Notes: generated by a model not told the origin, from the letters alone. A stretch of 7,393 bases of DNA from DATLWR01 sp035576205 (GCA_035576205.1 DATLWR010000073.1:1-7393); one strand, 5' to 3'; counted from the stretch's first letter, positions 1 through 7,393 are shown. A program made the numbers and translations.

Positions 1-178
1 AATCGTGCTTCTTCGTCCAGAAAGCCTCGCCCCTGGCCGCCGAGAAATCCTTGGCTCCCTCAGCCTTGTACTGGCTCAGCATCTGGGGAATGACATTGCC
101 CGCTGCAAAGGCGACAACCGAAAAGCCGGCCACGGCCACAATCATCGGCAGAATCCATGTAGACAGTCGCTTTTTCAT
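1..178 (-). CDS. Probable DUF1924/SHP-type c-type cytochrome, N-terminal part only
   Basis: Only the first 59 codons are present; the gene runs off the left edge of the window. The protein opens with two lysines and an arginine, then a hydrophobic stretch (about residues 8-25) ending in VAFA before AGN. This is a typical Sec signal peptide and implies a periplasmic protein. The following segment, LSQYKAEGAKDFSAARGEAF (residues 34-53), resembles the start of DUF1924 / sphaeroides-heme-protein-like cytochromes, which place a CXXCH heme site shortly afterwards. That site would lie outside the window, so the heme is inferred and not seen. The start ATG follows the stop of the upstream gene by one base, and a GGAG lies seven bases before it, which indicates translational coupling. 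It is the third gene of the cytochrome module and would suit a soluble periplasmic electron carrier. Another small periplasmic cytochrome c family remains possible. Confidence 0.6.
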   Translation of the reverse strand, partial: MKKRLSTWILPMIVAVAGFSVVAFAAGNVIPQMLSQYKAEGAKDFSAARGEAFWTKKHD

Positions 179-179
179 C

Positions 180-770
180 TCAGAACTCCAGGTAGATCGC
201 GGTCGCCATCAGAGCGGCACCCGCCATGCCGGCTGCCGCGTGTCCGCCAGCACCCTTGCCCGTCACCTTCGGACCCTTCGAAACGGCATAGACATAGGCA
301 GCGGTACCGAGGATTCCAAGGATCATGTGGGCGGTATCCGGATCGAGGAAATCCGGCGTGATGTCATCGGCATGCAGCATCAGGCCCGAAACCACTGCTG
401 CACCACCGAGGGCGGCAGCCGTGAGGCCGGCATAGTGATGGAAACCCTTCTTGATGGGCTGACCAGCAACTGCACCTTCATTATCCGGTGCCGACACACC
501 GGCCAGCAGTGCGGCGGTCAGCGAGGCGATACCCAGGTAACCGTGCATCTTGTTGGCCGTAAACGCCGACTCATGGAACGGCTCCTCCTGGCTTACCGAC
601 GCATCCGACTTCGTGCCGGTATCGTTCTGGGCAAGCTGGATCAGGCTGCTGTCGTAGAACGAGGGATACAAATTCAGGCTGCCGGTCGCCGTGTCACCGG
701 CCGCCGCTTCCGCGACTGTACCCATGACCATCATCACCGCACCTGCGAGGGCATAGTATGTCCGTCTCAT
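180..770 (-). CDS. Four-helix histidine-rich membrane protein, possibly b561-like diheme protein
   Basis: This 196-residue protein has an apparent signal peptide (about residues 1-24, ending AEAAA), a polar periplasmic stretch (about 25-72), and four likely membrane helices near 75-94, 111-133, 146-164 and 177-194. Histidines sit at helix ends: H76, H111, H112, H133, H148 and H177. If the N-terminus is periplasmic, H76, H133 and H148 lie on the periplasmic face and H111/H112 and H177 on the cytoplasmic face. That pattern would suit two b-type hemes, as in cytochrome b561-like proteins. Heme binding is inference; I do not recognise the family with certainty. The start at 770 has AAGGA seven bases upstream and gives a clean signal peptide; longer in-frame starts would overlap the cytochrome b gene. 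It lies between a cytochrome b gene and a probable c-type cytochrome gene on the same strand, so a role in membrane electron transfer is likely. Confidence 0.6.
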   Translation of the reverse strand: MRRTYYALAGAVMMVMGTVAEAAAGDTATGSLNLYPSFYDSSLIQLAQNDTGTKSDASVSQEEPFHESAFTANKMHGYLGIASLTAALLAGVSAPDNEGAVAGQPIKKGFHHYAGLTAAALGGAAVVSGLMLHADDITPDFLDPDTAHMILGILGTAAYVYAVSKGPKVTGKGAGGHAAAGMAGAALMATAIYLEF

Positions 771-810
771 TTCATTATCCTTATACCTATTGATATTGCA
801 GCCGTTGACG

Positions 811-834
811 AAAACGCCGGCAAAGTAGCCGACG
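811..834 (-). terminator. Weak terminator-like or processing hairpin between two cytochrome-module genes
   Basis: On the minus strand a seven-base-pair stem (CGTCGGC paired with GCCGGCG, one G-T wobble) with a TACTTT loop lies four bases after the cytochrome b stop codon and is followed by four T residues. The stem is short and the T run is broken, so partial termination or an mRNA-stabilising hairpin is as likely as a full stop. It lies in the 68-base gap between the cytochrome b gene and the four-helix membrane protein gene and could set different expression levels for them. Confidence 0.35.
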
Positions 835-838
835 AATT

Positions 839-1411
839 TTAGTCGCGCGGCTTTTCCTGTCCATACCACATGGCATGCACAAAATTTTCCCGGTGCTGCA
901 GCGTTGCAACGACAACACCCAGGATATGTAACCCGACCATGGCCAGCAGGATCTCCGGCAAAGCCTTGTGCACATACTTCGCCAGATGCCCCAAGGCATC
1001 GCCGATCGACACGTGCATGGCCCACAGCGGACCTTCGTACTCACCCCAGTCCTCGAGCAGCAGGCCCGAAGCGACCAGCGCCACAAGAGATGCCAGCAAT
1101 GCGAAGACCATCAGTGCGCCGGCCGGGTTGTGGCTTACATAATGCCTGGGATTGTTTTTGATCACGCTGGCGAAATAGGCCAAGGTCTCGGCGGGCGAAT
1201 AGATAAAGTTTGCGAAACGCGCATTCGCACTGCCCGCAAAACCCCAGACGAAGCGTCCGACGATCAGCACGGTGATCACATAACCGAACCAGCCGTGCAG
1301 ATCTTCGACGTTGAAATCACCGCTCAGATAGGCCAAGGCGAAGAAAAGCACCAGGCTCCAGTGAAAAACCCTGACAAACAAATCCCATTTGACCGGACTG
1401 TCGTTGCGCAT
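839..1411 (-). CDS. Small cytochrome b, b561 / Ni,Fe-hydrogenase cytochrome b type
   Basis: The 190-residue product has the features of the prokaryotic cytochrome b561 / Ni,Fe-hydrogenase b-subunit family (PF01292). There is a VKWDLFVRVFHW opening (H17), four hydrophobic helices near residues 14-30, 40-58, 98-118 and 150-172, and helix-embedded histidines H39, H148 and H162 that with H17 could ligate two b hemes. The end, HRENFVHAMWYGQ, is also typical of this family. Such proteins pass electrons between the quinone pool and a periplasmic or membrane partner; small members often sit next to diheme or SHP-type cytochromes c, as appears to be the case here. I chose the ATG at 1411 because GGTGA lies just upstream and the family usually begins a few residues before the WD motif. 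The ATG at 1417 and a GTG at 1462 are alternatives. It starts 66 bases after sufS with no convincing terminator between. Confidence 0.85.
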   Translation of the reverse strand: MRNDSPVKWDLFVRVFHWSLVLFFALAYLSGDFNVEDLHGWFGYVITVLIVGRFVWGFAGSANARFANFIYSPAETLAYFASVIKNNPRHYVSHNPAGALMVFALLASLVALVASGLLLEDWGEYEGPLWAMHVSIGDALGHLAKYVHKALPEILLAMVGLHILGVVVATLQHRENFVHAMWYGQEKPRD

Positions 1412-1477
1412 TGTCATCACCCGCACCCAAGGATTGCACTGCCATGCAAGCCTGCCGAACACTGCACGGAAACATGA

Positions 1478-2694
<1,217 letters not shown>

Positions 2695-2698
<4 letters not shown>

Positions 2699-3966
2699 GC
2701 AAGCATCTCCTCCAGTCCGTCACTGTGCGGCAGACGTGCGAAGGCCGCCCGCTCGACGAAACGGCGAACGGCCGGCAGCTTCAGACTCGCCAGCACCTCA
2801 TCGGCAAAGGCAAAGGTCAGCACCTGCCTGGCATCCACCTCGGAAAGACCACGTGACTTCAGGTAGAACAACTGGCGCTTATCGAGCTGGCCGACCGTGC
2901 AGCCGTGTGCCGCCTTCACATCGTCGTTGTCGATGGTCAGCTCCGGCTTGGCATCCACCTCGGCGAACTTCGACAGCAGAAGGTTGGCATTGGATTGCGC
3001 CGAGTCGGTCTTGATCGCCCCTTTGTTAACAATCACCTTGCCGTTGAATACACCGTGCGCCCGTTCGTCGATTACGCCGCGATAATGCTCGCGGCTGGTG
3101 CAGTAGGGCGCGGCATGCTCGATGCGCGTGTGGTGGTCGGCATGCTGGCGGCCGCCGATCAGGTAAAGGCCGTTGAGCCGGCATGAGGCTCCCTGGCCTG
3201 CCAGCAGCACGGAGAGATCGACCCGCGACAGGGCGGCTCCCAATGCAATGGAGTGCGACTCGAAACTGCTGTCACGCTGCTGCGTCACCTCCAACCGCCC
3301 GAGGTGATAGTGATGCGGCTGCTCCATTTGCAACCGGTCGTGCCGCAACACGGCAGCTGCCTCGAGATAGACCCGGGTGACAGCATGCGTCAGGCGCGCT
3401 GTTTCGCCGACACCGCAATAATGCTCGATGACATGCGCCTCGGACCGCTCACCCAGCCATAGACCATGGCAGATATGCGCCGCCCCAGGACGACCGGCGA
3501 CGTGCTGGATCAGCAACGGCTTGTCGAGCACGATACCCGCCTTGATACGCACACAAGCACCGTCTGCAGCCAGTGCACTGTTCGCGGCAACGAGACCAGT
3601 ATACGTGGGTGACGTCTCGTCAACCCGCAGTAGCTCACCCGCCAGGTCGGCATTCTCCCGAATCGCCTCCGCCAATGGCAGAATCTCGATACCGGCAGGC
3701 TTGTGGGACAGGGATTCGTGGAAACGGCCATCGACAAACAGCAAGCGATAGGCATCCAGCGTCGGGATAGCCAAGCGCTCCATCTCGGCGAGATCGATCA
3801 GCGACGCGCTGTCGATCTCGGCAGGCTTCCACCACTCCTCGCCGAGCGCCGCCTTCATTTTTGCAAGATCGGTGTATTTCCAGTCCTCGCTCCTGAGCGT
3901 CGGCAGCCCCGCCTGTTCGTACATCTGCCAGGCGGCGTCGCGCAGGGACTGCACAGCGCTCGTCAT
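2695..3966 (-). CDS. sufD: Fe-S cluster assembly scaffold protein SufD
   Basis: SufD is the 423-residue partner of SufB in the SufBC2D scaffold complex, where it helps build the nascent cluster at the SufB-SufD interface and contributes to iron acquisition. The diagnostic region is AAHGCTVGQLDKRQLFYLKS, where H354 corresponds to the functionally required His360 of E. coli SufD. It is followed by the RGLSEVDARQVLTFAFA segment shared with SufB. The N-terminal region is divergent, as usual, but contains the SEDWKYTDL motif near residue 27 that is common at SufD N-termini. The start at 3966 overlaps the sufC stop as ATGA, and a GGTGGGG within the end of sufC can serve as ribosome binding site. 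An extension upstream to 4002 is open but would overlap sufC further and lacks family support. It acts in the cytoplasm. Confidence 0.95.
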
Positions 3967-4727
3967 GCCGTAGCCCCACCAGCCGCCTCGGCACGTACCC
4001 AATCGTAGCCGCGCTTCTCTAGCTCCAGTGCGAGATGCTTGTCACCAGTCTTTAAGATCTTTCCGTCGGCCAGCACGTGCACCACATCCGGCTCGATATA
4101 ATCGAGCAACCGCTGGTAGTGCGTCACCATGACGATCGACCGCTCGGCATTGCGCAGCTTGTTCACCCCGCTCGCCACCACGCGCAACGCATCGATATCA
4201 AGACCGGAATCGGTCTCGTCGAGAATGGCCAGCTTCGGATCAAGTACCGCCATCTGGAATATCTCGTTACGCTTCTTCTCACCGCCCGAGAAGCCTTCAT
4301 TGACGCCGCGCGACAGGAATGCCGGATCAAGCTCCACAAGCTTCGCCTTTTCGCGCACCAGCTGCATGAAATCCATCGCATCCAGTTCCGGCAGTCCCTG
4401 CGCCTTGCGCTTGGCGTTCACACCGGCTTTCAGCAGATAAACGTTATTCACACCGGGAATTTCGACCGGGTACTGGAAAGCCAGGAATACCCCGGCCCAG
4501 GCGCGCTCTTCCGGCGCCATGGCGAGCAAATCATTGCCATTCCAGGAAATACCCCCTTTCGTCACCGTATATCCATCACGGCCGGCGATAACATTGGAGA
4601 GTGTCGACTTGCCGGAACCGTTCGGCCCCATGATGGCATGCACCTCGCCGGGACGGACCTCGAGATTGATGCCCTTCAGTATCTCCTTGCCGTCGACTGC
4701 GGCGTGCAGGTTTTCGATTTTCAACAT
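3963..4727 (-). CDS. sufC: Fe-S cluster assembly ATPase SufC
   Basis: SufC is the ABC-type ATPase that binds SufB and SufD and uses ATP hydrolysis to open the scaffold for cluster formation. The 254-residue protein shows every expected element in order: Walker A GPNGSGKST (34-42), Q-loop glutamine Q85 in FLAFQYPVEIPG, the signature FSGGEKKRNE (146-155), Walker B LAILDETDSGLDIDAL (167-181, including catalytic E171), and the H-loop histidine H203 in VTHYQR. The EKKRNE extension of the signature and the DETDSGLD form are characteristic of SufC and separate it from transporter ATPases; there is no membrane domain nearby. It follows sufB after 28 bases and has its own ribosome binding site (AGGAA, eight bases before the ATG). 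Its stop overlaps the sufD start. Confidence 0.97.
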   Translation of the reverse strand: MLKIENLHAAVDGKEILKGINLEVRPGEVHAIMGPNGSGKSTLSNVIAGRDGYTVTKGGISWNGNDLLAMAPEERAWAGVFLAFQYPVEIPGVNNVYLLKAGVNAKRKAQGLPELDAMDFMQLVREKAKLVELDPAFLSRGVNEGFSGGEKKRNEIFQMAVLDPKLAILDETDSGLDIDALRVVASGVNKLRNAERSIVMVTHYQRLLDYIEPDVVHVLADGKILKTGDKHLALELEKRGYDWVRAEAAGGATA

Positions 4728-4755
4728 GTTTCTATTCCTGATTCCAGATATTCGA

Positions 4756-6213
4756 TTAACCGACTGCGCCTTCGAGGCTCACTTCCATCAGGCGGTTTGC
4801 CTCCACCGCGAACTCCATCGGCAGTTCGTTGAAGACATCCTTGCAGAAGCCGTTGACGATCAGATTGACCGCATCCTCTTCGGAGATGCCGCGCTGCTTG
4901 CAGTAAAAGAGCTGATCCTCGCCGATCTTCGATGTGGTCGCCTCGTGCTCCATTGTCGCCGTCGGATTCTTCACCTCGACATAGGGGAAGGTGTGGGCAC
5001 CGCACTTGTCGCCGATCAGCAGTGAGTCGCACTGCGTATAATTGCGCGCTCCTTCCGCCGACTTGGCGATACGCACAAGTCCACGATAGGACTGCTGGCC
5101 ATGACCTGCCGAGATACCCTTGGAGACGATTGTGCTGCGCGTATTCCTGCCAAGGTGGATCATCTTCGTACCGGTATCGGCCTGCTGGCGCATCTTGGTC
5201 AGTGCCACCGAATAGAACTCGCCCACCGAATCGTCGCCGCGCAAGACACAGCTCGGGTATTTCCAGGTGATTGCCGAACCCGTTTCCACCTGCGTCCAGG
5301 AGATCTTCGAGCGCGCTCCGCGACAGTCGCCGCGTTTGGTGACGAAATTGTAGATGCCGCCGACACCGTTCTCGTCGCCCGGATACCAGTTCTGCACTGT
5401 CGAATACTTGATGCGTGCATCATCCATCGCCACCAGCTCAACGACGGCGGCATGCAACTGGTTCTCGTCCCGCGACGGTGCCGTACATCCCTCCAGATAG
5501 CTCACGTAGGAGCCCTCATCGGCGATGATCAGCGTACGCTCGAACTGGCCGGTGTTGGAGGCATTGATACGGAAATAGGTCGAGAGCTCCATCGGGCAGC
5601 GGACACCCTTCGGGATGTAGACGAAGGAACCGTCGGTGAACACCGCCGAATTAAGTGCAGCATAAAAGTTGTCGGTGGTCGGCACGACGGTGCCAAGGTA
5701 TTGCCGAACCAGCTCTGGATAGTCGCGCACTGCCTCAGATATCGGGCAAAAGATCACGCCGGCGTCCTTCAGCTTCTCCTTGAAGGTGGTTGCAACGGAT
5801 ACCGAATCAAAGACGGCATCGACCGCCACGCCCGCCAGCATCTCCTGCTCGCGCAGCGGAATGCCAAGCTTGGCATAGGTTTCCAGCAATTTCGGATCGA
5901 CCTCGTCGAGGCTCTTCGGGCCGTCGCCCTTCTTTTTAGGCGCCGAATAATAAGAAATCGCCTGGTAATCGATGGCCGGATACTGCACATAAGCCCAGTG
6001 CGGCTCGATCATAGTCAGCCAGTGGCGAAATGCCTCCAGGCGCCAGTCCAGCAACCACGCCGGCTCCTGTTTCATCGACGAAATATGGCGGATCACATCC
6101 TCGTTGAGCCCCGGCGGCAGCGTCTCCTGCTCGATGTCGGTGACGAATCCGGCCGTGTATTCGCGGGATGTCAGCGATTCAGGTGTCGGCAAAGATTTGG
6201 CTGTTTCACTCAT
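4756..6213 (-). CDS. sufB: Fe-S cluster assembly scaffold protein SufB
   Basis: SufB is the main scaffold subunit on which the Fe-S cluster is formed, receiving sulfur from SufS (through its acceptor) and working with SufC and SufD. The 485-residue length is typical. Motifs in order include PKGVRCPMELSTYFRIN (201-217), SYLEGCTAP with C243 (equivalent to the sulfur-accepting cysteine Cys254 of E. coli), WYPGDENGVGGIYNFVTKRG (276-295), QCDSLLIGDKCGAHTFPY with C395 (equivalent to Cys405), and MEHEATTSKIGEDQLFY, whose E422-H423-E424 match the E432/H433/E434 cluster site of E. coli. All key residues are therefore retained. The ATG at 6213 overlaps the sufR stop as ATGA; the ribosome binding site (GGCGGT) is weak, which is consistent with translational coupling to sufR. 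An in-frame extension into sufR is rejected because SufB homologues begin close to the chosen start. Confidence 0.97.
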   Translation of the reverse strand: MSETAKSLPTPESLTSREYTAGFVTDIEQETLPPGLNEDVIRHISSMKQEPAWLLDWRLEAFRHWLTMIEPHWAYVQYPAIDYQAISYYSAPKKKGDGPKSLDEVDPKLLETYAKLGIPLREQEMLAGVAVDAVFDSVSVATTFKEKLKDAGVIFCPISEAVRDYPELVRQYLGTVVPTTDNFYAALNSAVFTDGSFVYIPKGVRCPMELSTYFRINASNTGQFERTLIIADEGSYVSYLEGCTAPSRDENQLHAAVVELVAMDDARIKYSTVQNWYPGDENGVGGIYNFVTKRGDCRGARSKISWTQVETGSAITWKYPSCVLRGDDSVGEFYSVALTKMRQQADTGTKMIHLGRNTRSTIVSKGISAGHGQQSYRGLVRIAKSAEGARNYTQCDSLLIGDKCGAHTFPYVEVKNPTATMEHEATTSKIGEDQLFYCKQRGISEEDAVNLIVNGFCKDVFNELPMEFAVEANRLMEVSLEGAVG

Positions 6214-6668
6214 GACTGTACCGCCGTCAAACCAATCGCACGCTGCAGACGAAACACCGGCATGAAATCCTGCTGCGTCATATCGGCCAGTGAAATGGAC
6301 TCCAGCGCCTGGCTGACGGCGAGATTGATACGCTTCCAGTTGTTGCTGGTCGAGCAAACCGCCGACTGCTCGCACTCGCCATCCTCAAGATTGCATTCGG
6401 TTAGCGCAATGGAACCCTCGAAGGTATGAATGATTTCCCGTACGCTGATCCTGTCGGCCGAACGCGCCAGCTGGTAGCCGCCACGCGGACCACGGATCGA
6501 TTCCAGCAGCCCCTGATGCAGCAACATCTGCAGAATCTTGCTCACCGTGGGTAACGGCACATGCGTCGCCTCAGCCAGACCGCCGGCCGAATGCAGTTCC
6601 GCTTTGGAAGACGCCATATGCGTCATCAGCAAAATCCCGTAATCCGTCAGTTTTGTCAGCCTCAGCAT
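6210..6668 (-). CDS. sufR: Rrf2-family Fe-S-responsive regulator of the suf operon
   Basis: This 152-residue protein belongs to the Rrf2 family, in the SUF-linked regulator subgroup known from Gammaproteobacteria such as Xanthomonas. The N-terminal winged helix starts MLRLTKLTDYGI, with the recognition helix region around VPLPTVSKILQML (37-50) and the wing at ESIRGPRGGYQLA (56-68). Cysteines C92, C99 and C105 sit where IscR carries its 2Fe-2S ligands C92, C98 and C104, but the first spacing is one residue longer. The position three after the last cysteine, His107 in E. coli IscR, is serine here. The protein very probably binds an Fe-S cluster and represses the operon from the palindrome just upstream. 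The start at 6668 has GAGG six bases before it and gives the standard family N-terminus. This SufR is an Rrf2 protein and is unrelated to the DeoR-like cyanobacterial SufR. Confidence 0.9.
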   Translation of the reverse strand: MLRLTKLTDYGILLMTHMASSKAELHSAGGLAEATHVPLPTVSKILQMLLHQGLLESIRGPRGGYQLARSADRISVREIIHTFEGSIALTECNLEDGECEQSAVCSTSNNWKRINLAVSQALESISLADMTQQDFMPVFRLQRAIGLTAVQS

Positions 6669-6671
6669 ACG

Positions 6672-6678
6672 CCACCTC
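6672..6678 (-). promoter_or_regulatory. Ribosome binding site of sufR
   Basis: The minus strand reads GAGGTGG followed by CGT and the ATG of sufR. It is a near-consensus Shine-Dalgarno sequence and fixes the start at 6668 in preference to the in-frame codons that extend back through the promoter. Confidence 0.75.
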
Positions 6679-6684
6679 GAAAGT

Positions 6685-6701
6685 AGGACAATTTTAGTCC
6701 T
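6685..6701 (-). promoter_or_regulatory. Candidate SufR/IscR-type operator
   Basis: The minus strand reads AGGACTAAAATTGTCCT, a 17-base inverted repeat with 5-base arms around an AT-rich centre. Its core GACTAAAATTGTC fits the E. coli IscR type-1 core GACTRWWWYAGTC at all but one position. It lies 17 bases before the sufR start and covers the -10 box, so a bound regulator would block RNA polymerase. The assignment to the adjacent sufR product is inference from position and from the known site type of the family. Confidence 0.75.
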
Positions 6702-6719
6702 GATTTGGTGCCGAAACAA
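6691..6719 (-). promoter_or_regulatory. Probable sigma-70 promoter of the suf operon
   Basis: On the minus strand TTGTTT (6719-6714) and TAAAAT (6696-6691) are separated by exactly 17 bases and resemble the -35 and -10 consensus. Transcription would start near 6684, giving a short leader of about 15 bases before sufR that carries its ribosome binding site. The -10 box is embedded in the palindromic operator and the -35 box falls within a second inverted repeat. It is the only convincing promoter seen for the five suf genes. Confidence 0.65.
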
Positions 6720-6737
6720 TCGAGCAAAACCATTGTT
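6715..6737. repeat. Inverted repeat overlapping the suf -35 box
   Basis: AACAAT (6715-6720) and ATTGTT (6732-6737) form a 6-base inverted repeat with an 11-base spacer, and the inner arm covers the -35 box. It could be a binding site for a second regulator, but short AT-rich repeats of this kind also arise by chance. It does not resemble a Fur box or an IscR site. Confidence 0.35.
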
Positions 6738-6744
6738 GAGTAAT

Positions 6745-6765
6745 GGTCTCCCGAAGCGGGAAACC
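6745..6765. repeat. Strong short hairpin between the rRNA terminator and the suf promoter
   Basis: The minus strand reads GGTTTCCCG, CTT, CGGGAGACC, giving a nine-base-pair stem with one T-G wobble and a three-base loop. It has no T run after it on either strand, so it is not a standard intrinsic terminator. It lies 12 bases beyond the rRNA terminator T run and upstream of the suf -35 box. It might protect or process rRNA readthrough transcripts, or be an upstream binding site. Confidence 0.5.
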
Positions 6766-6777
6766 GAAAGTGGAAAT

Positions 6778-6815
6778 AAAAAAACCCGCCGGAGCATATG
6801 CTCAACGGCGGGTTT
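6778..6815 (-). terminator. Intrinsic terminator of the rRNA operon
   Basis: Read on the minus strand, AAACCCGCCG (6815-6806) pairs perfectly with CGGCGGGTTT (6791-6782), a ten-base-pair GC-rich stem followed by an unbroken run of seven T (6784-6778, which overlaps the stem end). The loop contains GAGCATATGCTC (6803-6792), itself a perfect 12-base palindrome that can stack on the stem with a two-base bulge. It begins eight bases after the 5S rRNA end, so it terminates the rRNA operon and shields the suf promoter from readthrough. Confidence 0.92.
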
Positions 6816-6822
6816 GGTTAAA

Positions 6823-6940
6823 TTCCTGGCATCGTTCTACTCTCTCACAGGGACCCCTGCAATACCATCGACGCTGTGGAGCTTAGCTTCTGAGTTCGGG
6901 ATGGGATCAGGCGTTTCCTCCACGCTATGGACACCAGGAA
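6823..6940 (-). rRNA. rrf: 5S ribosomal RNA, complete
   Basis: The minus strand carries a complete 5S rRNA of about 118 bases. The terminal helix forms between TTCCTGG at the 5' end and CCAGGAA at the 3' end. The conserved central segment GATCCCATCCCGAACTCAGA (loops B and C) and the GTGAGAGAGTAGAACGATGCC 3' portion are recognisable. The ends are set by the terminal helix and may be off by one or two bases. It follows the 23S gene after a 53-base spacer with no tRNA and is followed directly by the terminator. Confidence 0.93.
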
Positions 6941-6993
6941 ACTGGTATCAAGCTGGCTTATTCGTGATTATCCAACCAATGTCTTAACGTTGC

Positions 6994-7393
<400 letters not shown>

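Noticed and set aside
766..782. Fur-box-like GATAATGAAATGA at the start of the membrane protein gene
   Set aside because: It matches only part of the Fur consensus, lacks the second symmetric half, and is explained by the AAGGA ribosome binding site and start codon.
51..842. Long plus-strand open frame opposite the membrane protein gene
   Set aside because: It is antisense to a gene with a signal peptide, membrane helices and ribosome binding site; its translation has no recognisable domain and is a product of GC-rich codon usage.
1434..1449. Small inverted repeat TTGCA/TGCAA between sufS and cytochrome b
   Set aside because: Only five base pairs, AT-containing and without a T run; too weak to call a terminator or operator.
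1412..1462. GTG at 1462 as start of the cytochrome b
   Set aside because: The extra 17 residues are not hydrophobic or family-like and no good ribosome site precedes the GTG; the ATG at 1411 has GGTGA upstream.
5101..6429. Plus-strand open frame of 442 codons opposite sufB and sufR
   Set aside because: Shadow of the conserved sufB reading frame; no plausible ribosome binding site or domain.
6941..6993. tRNA or other small RNA between 23S and 5S
   Set aside because: The spacer is 53 bases and too short for a tRNA; no cloverleaf or strong stem is visible.

Overview
The window is bacterial and almost entirely coded on the minus strand, so it reads right to left. It looks like a member of the Pseudomonadota, by eye with a moderately high GC content. 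The evidence is an Rrf2-type SUF regulator of the kind best known from Gammaproteobacteria, a sufR-sufB-sufC-sufD-sufS gene order, and a cytochrome b / c-type cytochrome module. A gamma- or zetaproteobacterium-like host is my best guess, but the sequence alone does not fix the lineage.

Layout in transcription order: (1) The 3' end of a 23S rRNA gene (7393 to about 6994), a 53-base spacer, a complete 5S rRNA (about 6940 to 6823) and a strong intrinsic terminator (6815-6778) end an rRNA operon. (2) A 109-base regulatory gap (6669-6777) holds two inverted repeats and a clear promoter. Its -10 box lies inside a palindrome resembling the IscR type-1 site. (3) A five-gene SUF operon follows: sufR (6668-6210), sufB (6213-4756), sufC (4727-3963), sufD (3966-2695) and sufS (2698-1478). 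It is very compact, with three ATGA overlaps and one 28-base gap. (4) After 66 bases with no convincing terminator come a small cytochrome b (1411-839), a four-helix histidine-rich membrane protein (770-180) and the start of a probable c-type cytochrome of the DUF1924/SHP type (178 to the window edge).

How the genes work together: SufS releases sulfur from cysteine. SufB, SufC and SufD form the ATP-driven scaffold on which Fe-S clusters are built. SufR probably senses Fe-S sufficiency and represses its own operon through the operator over the -10 box. The downstream genes look like a membrane-to-periplasm electron-transfer module whose donor and acceptor are not visible here. No sulfur-transfer partner for SufS (SufE or SufU) is present in the window.

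Most of the window is conventional. The parts that deserve a second look are the histidine-rich membrane protein in the cytochrome module, its possible transcriptional link to the suf operon, the altered cluster-ligand set of SufR, and the structured gap between the rRNA terminator and the suf promoter. I found no CRISPR array, insertion sequence, tRNA or clearly new defence-like system.
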